Assembly: GCF_000374545.1 (NCBI RefSeq)
Contig: NZ_KB894595.1
Span: 1 to 64,000, forward strand
Origin: Anaeromusa acidaminophila DSM 3853
Lineage (GTDB): Bacteria; Bacillota; Negativicutes; Anaeromusales; Anaeromusaceae
Reading direction: 5' to 3'
DNA length: 64,000 nucleotides
Shown: positions 58,683 to 64,000 of the stretch, piece by piece
Layout of the letters: each line of letters begins with the position of its first letter
Position numbering within the stretch: the first letter of the stretch is position 1
Notes under the pieces: generated by a model
What the model saw: only the letters and a program-made list of their open reading frames with translations
What the model was told of the DNA's origin: nothing
Database searches by the model: none
Translations under genes and position numbers: made by a program

Positions 58683-59041
58683 CATAGAATTTGTAAACGA
58701 GTATAGTAATAATCGTTACAAAGACATGCCTTAGAAAATTAAATAGAAAAACAAATGTAACGAGGGAGAGCGTTGGTCAATCAAAATCGTTTCAGAGAGC
58801 CGGTGGTTGGTGCGAATCGGTAGCGAGGATTGGGCAAAAATCACTCCTGAACAGCAACGCTGAAATGCAAAAAGTAAGCCGCGCCGGCCTCAGCTCCGCA
58901 AGGAGTGCAACCGTTATCTTGCTAAGGTTGTTAGACCTGATGAGAAGCAGACATATTGTCTGTAAAAAGGGTGGTACCGCAGGAGTTTAGCTTCCTGCCC
59001 CTTTCAGTCCTTGGACTTGAAAGGGGCAGGGGGCTTTTTTG
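58679..59041 (+). promoter_or_regulatory. Sigma-A promoter and T-box leader of the second BASS transporter
   Basis: TTGACA (58679-58684), 17-nt spacer and TATAGT (58702-58707), then a T-box with CAGAGAGCCGG, GGTTGGTGCGAATCGG, and the CTGAAAT/GTTTCAG stem. The candidate specifier GCA at 58867-58869 matches the first BASS leader (TGC overlaps it as an alternative). T-box AGGGTGGTACCGC at 58968-58980; terminator TGCCCCTTT with AAAGGGGCA and TTTTTT. Confidence 0.85.
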
Positions 59042-59164
59042 TCGTTTGGCGGCATGCGCAGCCGGCAGACGCATAGAATACATGTTTGGACGCGTGGATT
59101 CCGGAAACAGGCGTCAAAGCATGGAAAAGCACTATTTTTATTTTATTGGGGAGTGTGCATTTAT

Positions 59165-60136
59165 ATGAGGAACGTATTGGAAAAAACAGCGGATTTTGTT
59201 TGCCGTTGGATGACATTATGGGTTATTTTATTTTCAGCTCTGGCTTTTCTAAATCCGGAACCCTTCAAGCCAATCGGCAAGTATATCTCTTACTTGTTAG
59301 GCGTTATTATGCTGGGTATGGGACTGACCATGTCTTTGAAGGATTTTCGTTTGGTCTTCACGCGCCCCAAGGATGTATTCTACGGCGTCGTGCTGCGCTA
59401 CTTGATTATGCCTGTAGTCGGCTTTCTGGTGGCAAAAGCGTTAGGACTGCCGGCAGCGCTGGCGGCTGGCATGGTACTTTTAGGCTCCTGCCCCAGCGGT
59501 ACTGGCTCTAATGTTATGACCTATATTGCCAAAGGCGATACGGCGCTTTCCGTAACGGTTTCCAGCGTAAATACCGTTTTGGCGCCCTTATTGACGCCGA
59601 CTATTTTCTTGCTCCTGGCGGGCGCCATGATTCCCATTGATACGGAAGCGTTGCTTTGGGATATTGTGAAGATGGTGCTGATTCCGGTAACGGCCGGCGT
59701 ATTGCTGCATATGGCAGCACCCAAGCAAGTGGAAAAAATCAGCAAAATTGTGCCTGTGCTGTCAGTGGTTTGCATTATTACTATTCTTTCTTCAGTAGTG
59801 GCGCTGAATGCTGCTAAAATGGCGACGATGGCCTTGATCCTTTGCGTAGCGGTGGTGCTGCACAATGGCTTGGGATTACTGCTGGGCTATGGTTCGGCAC
59901 GGTCTTTAGGAATGCCTGAAGAAAAGTCCCGGGCGGTATCTTTTGAAATTGGCATGGAAAATTCGGGGTTAACTGTCGCGTTGGCCTTAGCGCATCTGGA
60001 TCCCATGGCGGCACTGCCGGCGGCGATCTGCAGCATTTGGCAGTTTATTAGCGGCAGCCTATTGGCAGGGTATTGGGCCCACAAGTCGGAGCAAATGGAA
60101 TTGCCGGAAGAGACGGAAACGGCTGTCGCGAAATAG
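59165..60136 (+). CDS. BASS-family transporter, copy 2
   Basis: 323 residues, closely similar to the transporter at 31219 along its length, with LGMGLTMSLKDF, GSCPSGTGSNVMTYIAKGD and FEIGMENSGLTVALA. The same PanS-like 2-oxoacid/organic acid range applies. ATG 59165 with GGGGAG about 10 nt upstream; a TTG-based extension from 59039 crosses the T-box terminator and is not credible. Both copies keep their own promoter and T-box, so the whole unit was duplicated. Confidence 0.88.
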   Translation: MRNVLEKTADFVCRWMTLWVILFSALAFLNPEPFKPIGKYISYLLGVIMLGMGLTMSLKDFRLVFTRPKDVFYGVVLRYLIMPVVGFLVAKALGLPAALAAGMVLLGSCPSGTGSNVMTYIAKGDTALSVTVSSVNTVLAPLLTPTIFLLLAGAMIPIDTEALLWDIVKMVLIPVTAGVLLHMAAPKQVEKISKIVPVLSVVCIITILSSVVALNAAKMATMALILCVAVVLHNGLGLLLGYGSARSLGMPEEKSRAVSFEIGMENSGLTVALALAHLDPMAALPAAICSIWQFISGSLLAGYWAHKSEQMELPEETETAVAK

Positions 60137-60152
60137 CGAGAACCTTGCTTTG

Positions 60153-60247
60153 TTGAAAAGAAACCAAGAATGCTATATAATACAATCAATCTTGTACATT
60201 TGAACTAAAGGAGGTTGTTCCTGCCAAAGGAGCAGCCTCTTATTTTT
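60153..60247 (+). promoter_or_regulatory. Promoter and attenuator-like terminator before yqeB
   Basis: TTGAAA (60153-60158), 17 bp and TATAAT (60176-60181) make a good promoter. Only about 25 nt after the expected start, GAGGTTGTTCCT (60211-60222) pairs with AGGAGCAGCCTC (60228-60239) over 12 bp, followed by TTATTTTT, 14 bp before yqeB. The transcript would be stopped before yqeB unless the hairpin is prevented. Confidence 0.6.
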
Positions 60248-60260
60248 CAGGAGATAAACA

Positions 60261-61061
60261 ATGGGAAATTTAGTATTGGTAAAAGGCGGCGGCGACTTGG
60301 CCAGCGGCATTACGCATCGCCTGTTTCGCTGCGGATTTAGCGTGGTAATTAGTGAATTGCCTCAGCCTACTGTTATTAGGCATACCGTAGCCTTTGCAGA
60401 AGCCGTATATCAAGGGCGCTGCAAGGTAGAGGGCGTAGAGGCTGTCTTGAGCAGCGCCGCAGAGGCTGCGGCGGCAATTGAAAGAGGCATTATTCCAGTG
60501 GTAGTCGATGCGGAAGGGACGTTATGGCGCGATTTGCGTCCTTGGGCGTTGGTGGATGCGACCCTGGCAAAACGAAATACTGGTACCTATAGAGAGCAGG
60601 CGGAACTTGTCGTCGGCGTAGGTCCAGGGTTCACCGCGCAGCAGGATGTGCATGTTGTAGTTGAAACAAACCGAGGCCATGATTTGGGCAGAGTGATCCT
60701 GAAGGGGGCGGCCGCTCCCAATACAGGCGTTCCAGGAGCGATTGGCGGTTATACGCAGGAACGGGTACTACGCGCGCCCGCGGCGGGACTGTTTCGCTGC
60801 GTACGGGCGATTGGCGATACGGTGTGTGTAGGGGAAGCGGTAGCCTATGCGGGGGAAGAGCCGGTTTGTACTCAAATTGCCGGAGTGCTGCGCGGCTTGC
60901 TGCATGAGGGACTGCAGGTTGACGCAGGCATGAAGGTAGCGGATGTCGACCCGCGCTGTCGGAGGGAGCATTGTTTTAGCATTTCCGACAAAGCCCGCGC
61001 TGTGGGCGGCGGTGTAGTGGAAGCGTTGTTATATTTGGGGAAAAACGATGGGTTGTTATGA
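60261..61061 (+). CDS. yqeB: YqeB-type accessory protein of selenium-dependent molybdenum hydroxylases
   Basis: 266 residues beginning VLVKGGGDLASGITHRLFRC, then PVVVDAEGTLWRDLRPWALVDA, VGVGPGFTAQQDVHVVVETNRGH and GGYTQERVLRAP. It matches the EF2563/YqeB family that co-occurs with selenium-labelled molybdenum hydroxylases (for example xanthine dehydrogenase) and is thought to serve maturation; the reaction is unknown. It overlaps the next gene by 14 bp. No hydroxylase is in the window. Confidence 0.85.
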   Translation: MGNLVLVKGGGDLASGITHRLFRCGFSVVISELPQPTVIRHTVAFAEAVYQGRCKVEGVEAVLSSAAEAAAAIERGIIPVVVDAEGTLWRDLRPWALVDATLAKRNTGTYREQAELVVGVGPGFTAQQDVHVVVETNRGHDLGRVILKGAAAPNTGVPGAIGGYTQERVLRAPAAGLFRCVRAIGDTVCVGEAVAYAGEEPVCTQIAGVLRGLLHEGLQVDAGMKVADVDPRCRREHCFSISDKARAVGGGVVEALLYLGKNDGLL

Positions 61062-61851
61062 AATTTTGGCCCGAGCGGCGCAAAATGGCGAAGTGATTGA
61101 TGTGTTAACGTTAGTGGCTTGTCCGGAAGATGCGGCTGTGGGGCAAATGCTGCTATTGCATCAAGATGGCCGACAAGACGGAGTTCTTTGGGGCCAAGAC
61201 TTTACAGAAAAAGCAGTAGCGTATATTCGAGAACAAAGCTGGCAGGGGCCGAAATTGTTGCGTCTGGAGCATGATGCAGGCGGCTGTGGTCAGATTTTCT
61301 GGGACCGTTTGCTGCCGGCTCGCAAGGCGATTATTTTCGGCGCCGGTCACATCAGCCGGGCTTTGGCGCAGATGCTGAGCCTATTAGATTTTGAGCTGAT
61401 TGTTGTCGATGACCGCCCGGAGTTTGCCACGTCGGCCTGGTTCCCCGCTGGAACGGAAATCATGTGCCAGGATTTTGCCAAGGCAACGATGCAACTGGCG
61501 GAGCGTATTGATGCGCAAACCGCTGTAGTTCTGGCTACGCGAGGACACCAGCATGATCTTTTGTGTTTGCAGCTTTTGAAGGGAACGACGCCTGCTTATA
61601 TGGGCATGCTGGGCAGCCGCCGTCGTGTAGCGGCTCTCTTTCGGCAATTGGCGGACGAAGGCGTCTCAGAGAAGTGGCTGGCGAGGATTCAGGCGCCGAT
61701 CGGCTTGGACTTGGGAGCGCAAACGCCTGGGGAAATCGCACTTAGCATTGCGGCGGAAATTTTGGGGGTCTTACAAAAGAAAAACGCTCAGCCGCTGCGC
61801 TTGGCACAGGAGGTTTGGCATGGACGCAACGCTGCTGAAAAAAATTTGTGA
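61048..61851 (+). CDS. xdhC: XdhC-family protein with Rossmann domain
   Basis: 267 residues. The C-terminal half is the XdhC Rossmann domain (AIIFGAGHISRALAQMLSLL near 95-115, VVLATRGHQHD, GMLGSRRRVAALF). XdhC binds sulfurated molybdenum cofactor and protects it until it is inserted into xanthine-dehydrogenase-type enzymes. The N-terminal half is a degenerate CoxI-like region. It overlaps yqeB and the short XdhC gene, giving a three-gene operon. Confidence 0.87.
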   Translation: MGCYEILARAAQNGEVIDVLTLVACPEDAAVGQMLLLHQDGRQDGVLWGQDFTEKAVAYIREQSWQGPKLLRLEHDAGGCGQIFWDRLLPARKAIIFGAGHISRALAQMLSLLDFELIVVDDRPEFATSAWFPAGTEIMCQDFAKATMQLAERIDAQTAVVLATRGHQHDLLCLQLLKGTTPAYMGMLGSRRRVAALFRQLADEGVSEKWLARIQAPIGLDLGAQTPGEIALSIAAEILGVLQKKNAQPLRLAQEVWHGRNAAEKNL

Positions 61852-62131
61852 GTTTCAAAAAAGAGGACAAGCGGTCGCTTTGGTGACAATTATCGAAACC
61901 AAAGGTTCAACGCCTCGCAAGGCCGGTAGTCAGATGCTGGTGTTGCCCGATGGCGCCGTGCAAGGAACTATTGGCGGCGGCTGTACCGAAGCTGAGGCGA
62001 AACAGCAGGCGCTTTTGGCGTTGCAGACCGGGAAATCGCATGTATATACGATAGAGATGCTGAATGCCGTGGCGGCTGATGAAGGCATGGTGTGCGGCGG
62101 GACGATGAGTTTGTTTGTGCAGGCGCTTTGA
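61820..62131 (+). CDS. Short XdhC/CoxI-domain protein
   Basis: 103 residues that correspond to the N-terminal CoxI part of XdhC: VALVTIIETKGSTPRKAGSQ, GTIGGGCTEAEA and MVCGGTMSLFVQAL. It complements the Rossmann-type XdhC encoded just upstream, so the two normally fused halves are made as separate proteins here. ATG 61820 lies after AGGAGG and the gene overlaps xdhC by 32 bp. Confidence 0.85.
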   Translation: MDATLLKKICEFQKRGQAVALVTIIETKGSTPRKAGSQMLVLPDGAVQGTIGGGCTEAEAKQQALLALQTGKSHVYTIEMLNAVAADEGMVCGGTMSLFVQAL

Positions 62132-62192
62132 GGTTTAATCCGAGAAACAAGGCGTAGCGACGCTTATAGAGCGAGAATAATCTTCCCATAAA

Positions 62193-62241
62193 GAGAAGGG
62201 CTGTGTTGAAACTTAGTTTCGGCACAGTCCCTTCTTTTTTT
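62193..62241 (+). terminator. Terminator after the yqeB-xdhC operon
   Basis: AGAAGGGCTGTG pairs with CACAGTCCCTTCT (one bulge) and is followed by seven or more T. Confidence 0.85.
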
Positions 62242-62370
62242 CATAGTTACGTCTCTCACGAGGACCACGCAGCGGTTTTTCTTAGTGGGAAGGAATTACG
62301 GCGGTTGGCGCAGAAAAGAATAAATTCGTGTACAACTATTGGACAAGGTTGGAAGGAGACTTCTTGTTAT

Positions 62371-63753
62371 ATGAAAATGGTAATTCTAGCTGGTGGCGGC
62401 GGGACTCGGCTGTTTCCGTTATCCCGCAAAACCATGCCCAAACAATTTTTATCGTTGGGCACGGACCAATCCTTGCTGTGCCAAGCTGTCGGAAGGCTAA
62501 AGGGGATTGTTAAGCAGGAAGACATTTTGGTAGTGACCAATCAAGAACAACTGCATCATGTTAAAACGGAATTGGCCATCTGCGGCGCGCCTAAGGCTCA
62601 CATTGTGACTGAACCAGTGCCTCGCAATACCGCGCCGGCAATCGCGCTGGCGATGGCCTATTGCCGGGAAGAGTTGAACGCCGGAGACGATGAAGTGTTG
62701 CTTGTTTGTCCTGCGGATCATATTATTCGCCCGCCGGAGTCGTTTCAGCAGGCGGCGAAGGAGGGTGTGAAGGCGGCCAAACTGGGTCACCTGGTAACCT
62801 TTGGCGTTCGACCGGCCAAGGCGGAAACCGGCTATGGCTATATTCAGGCGGGTACGCCTTGCGACGGCGGTTTTCGTGTAGAATCCTTCAAAGAAAAACC
62901 GGATGAAAAAACGGCGCAGGAGTATCTGGAAGCAGGAAATTACTATTGGAACTCCGGCATGTTTGCCTTTTCGATGGGTACGATGCGGCAAGAGCTTGCA
63001 GCGCATCAGCCGGATATTGCCGAGCTTTTAGCGCTTGATCTTGAGTCGCTGCGTGAACGCTTTGCAGAGATGCCGGATATCTCTATTGACTATGCCGTAG
63101 CGGAGAAATCAACGCAGGTGCTGACCATTCCGTTTGGCGGCTATTGGAATGATATTGGCTCCTGGGATGCGATTTACGATGTGCTTCCGAAAGACGGCGA
63201 CGGCAACGCCATAGCCGGAGACTGTATGGCGCTGGATTGTAAAAATTCGCTGCTTTTAGGACGCAGCCGTCTGATTGCCGGGATTGGCCTGGAGGACGTG
63301 TTGGTCGTGGAAACCGACGATGTGATTTTGGTGGCAGGCAAGGGCGAGTCGCAAAAGGTAAAAGACTTAGTGGCGGAGCTGAAAAGCTTGGGCCGCAAGG
63401 AAGCGGAGGAACATACCACAGTGTATCGTCCTTGGGGGAGCTATAGCGTGCTGGGGGAAGGTCCTGGATATAAAATGAAGCGCATTGTAGTCAATCCCGG
63501 CGGCTGCCTGAGTTTGCAAATGCATTACCATCGCAGCGAGCATTGGATTGTTACAGGAGGAACCGCCAAGGTTACTGTGGGCGATGAGGTACGCATGGTG
63601 CATGAAAATGAAAGTATTTTTGTGCCTCAAAGCACCAAACATCGTTTGGAGAATCCCGGGAGGATCCCGCTGGCAATTATTGAAGTACAGAACGGCAGTT
63701 ACTTGGGCGAGGATGACATCGTCCGTTTCGAAGACGTTTACGGCAGAGCCTGA
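62371..63753 (+). CDS. manC: Mannose-1-phosphate guanylyltransferase/mannose-6-phosphate isomerase-like protein
   Basis: 460 residues. Nucleotidyltransferase domain with VILAGGGGTRLFPLSRKTMPKQ (in part), TEPVPRNTAPAIALA, CPADHIIRPP and FKEKPD, followed by a beta-helix part and a C-terminal cupin (SLQMHYHRSEHWIVTGGTA region) as in bifunctional type II PMI/GMP. It makes GDP-mannose for polysaccharide or glycolipid synthesis. ATG 62371 with GGAAGGAG upstream; the longer frame from 62203 crosses the preceding terminator. The phosphomannomutase gene follows. Confidence 0.92.
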   Translation: MKMVILAGGGGTRLFPLSRKTMPKQFLSLGTDQSLLCQAVGRLKGIVKQEDILVVTNQEQLHHVKTELAICGAPKAHIVTEPVPRNTAPAIALAMAYCREELNAGDDEVLLVCPADHIIRPPESFQQAAKEGVKAAKLGHLVTFGVRPAKAETGYGYIQAGTPCDGGFRVESFKEKPDEKTAQEYLEAGNYYWNSGMFAFSMGTMRQELAAHQPDIAELLALDLESLRERFAEMPDISIDYAVAEKSTQVLTIPFGGYWNDIGSWDAIYDVLPKDGDGNAIAGDCMALDCKNSLLLGRSRLIAGIGLEDVLVVETDDVILVAGKGESQKVKDLVAELKSLGRKEAEEHTTVYRPWGSYSVLGEGPGYKMKRIVVNPGGCLSLQMHYHRSEHWIVTGGTAKVTVGDEVRMVHENESIFVPQSTKHRLENPGRIPLAIIEVQNGSYLGEDDIVRFEDVYGRA

Positions 63754-63785
63754 ATAAGGCTAACTATAAAAAAGGAGGATTAGGC

Positions 63786-64000
63786 ATGAATTTGACTAAG
63801 GCAGCCTTTAAAGCGTATGACATCCGGGGACGGGTGCCGGAGGAATTGAATGAGGAGCTGGCATACCGTGTCGGCCGAGTTTTTGCACAAATGTATGCGG
63901 CGGAAAAAGTGGTAGTAGGGCGCGATGTGCGCCTGTCCAGTGAAAAACTCACTATAGCGCTTAGTGAGGGGCTCAGCGACGGCGGCTGCGAAGTTATGAA
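63786..64000 (+). CDS. Phosphomannomutase/phosphoglucomutase, N-terminal fragment (runs off the window)
   Basis: The first 71 codons, beginning MNLTKAAFKAYDIRGRVPEE and VVVGRDVRLSSEKL, match the opening of alpha-D-phosphohexomutases (ManB/CpsG). The catalytic serine motif would lie just beyond the edge. AGGAGG lies 8 nt before the ATG. With manC it forms the GDP-mannose branch. Confidence 0.88.
   Translation, partial: MNLTKAAFKAYDIRGRVPEELNEELAYRVGRVFAQMYAAEKVVVGRDVRLSSEKLTIALSEGLSDGGCEVM

Overview
The window looks like a chromosome segment from an anaerobic Gram-negative-type Firmicute (Negativicutes, Sporomusaceae-like); this placement is inferred from content, not from a database match. 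Firmicute traits are strong AGGAGG ribosome binding sites, sigma-A promoters with 17-18 bp spacers, and six T-box leaders. An AsmA/TamB-like protein (50457-52394), a CcdA/TlpA thiol pair and a lipoprotein TRAP receptor suit a diderm envelope. Pyruvate:ferredoxin oxidoreductase, radical-SAM ThiH, Fe-S proteins and molybdenum-hydroxylase accessory genes suit an anaerobe. I saw no tRNA, rRNA, CRISPR or prophage. The only mobile element is one end of an IS3-family insertion sequence at the left edge.

Layout. 1-1331: IS end, DUF1904 protein, acetyltransferase. 1431-7192: a class D beta-lactamase heading a molybdenum-cofactor cluster (MogA-MOSC fusion, MoeA-like protein, MoeA, MobA, MobB fused to a DJ-1 domain). 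7327-9151: a sodium/solute symporter under a T-box. 9258-10499: CcdA and a TlpA-like thioredoxin. 10664-13429: a CbiMQO cobalt/nickel ECF transporter with a structured leader. 13537-14504: a cupin gene and a MarR gene sharing an operator motif. 15429-18967: thiS-thiF-thiG-thiH-thiE. 19002-24556: a T-box, a sigma-54 promoter, a PAS-AAA+ activator gene and nifJ. 25654-30030: a LytS/LytR-type two-component system and a CstA-type pyruvate/peptide transporter. 30825-32181 and 58679-60136: two paralogous T-box plus BASS-transporter modules. 32316-36937: PhzF, hydrolase, MerR, DUF362 and ArAE genes. 36997-41102: an orphan DctP lipoprotein gene with a Cache-GAF-GGDEF-EAL gene. 41350-46959: an ABC exporter, then two tandem T-boxes in front of a mannose-family PTS operon. 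47052-58682: cupins, a nucleoid-associated protein, a probable orphan immunity gene, AsmA-like protein, glycosyltransferase, HD-GYP protein, threonine aldolase, small secreted proteins and an Old Yellow Enzyme homologue. 60261-62131: yqeB and two xdhC-family genes. 62371-64000: manC and the start of a phosphomannomutase gene.

How the genes fit together. Two themes recur. One is pyruvate/2-oxoacid and amino-acid economy: nifJ, the LytSR-CstA module, the BASS carriers and the symporter, four of the associated transcription units being tied to tRNA charging by T-boxes. The other is metal and cofactor supply: molybdopterin assembly, cobalt/nickel uptake, thiamine synthesis and maturation of molybdenum hydroxylases. 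The hydroxylase itself is not in the window.

The intergenic DNA is unusually informative. It holds three large nested-palindrome elements (15113-15300, 25206-25363, 43437-43600), a dispersed CCCTCC/ACTCCC-type repeat in at least five places, and a twin-hairpin leader with identical ACGAA loops in front of cbiM. These, the tandem T-boxes before a sugar PTS, the T-box plus sigma-54 arrangement before a regulator and nifJ, and the MobB-DJ-1 fusion are the best candidates for undescribed biology.
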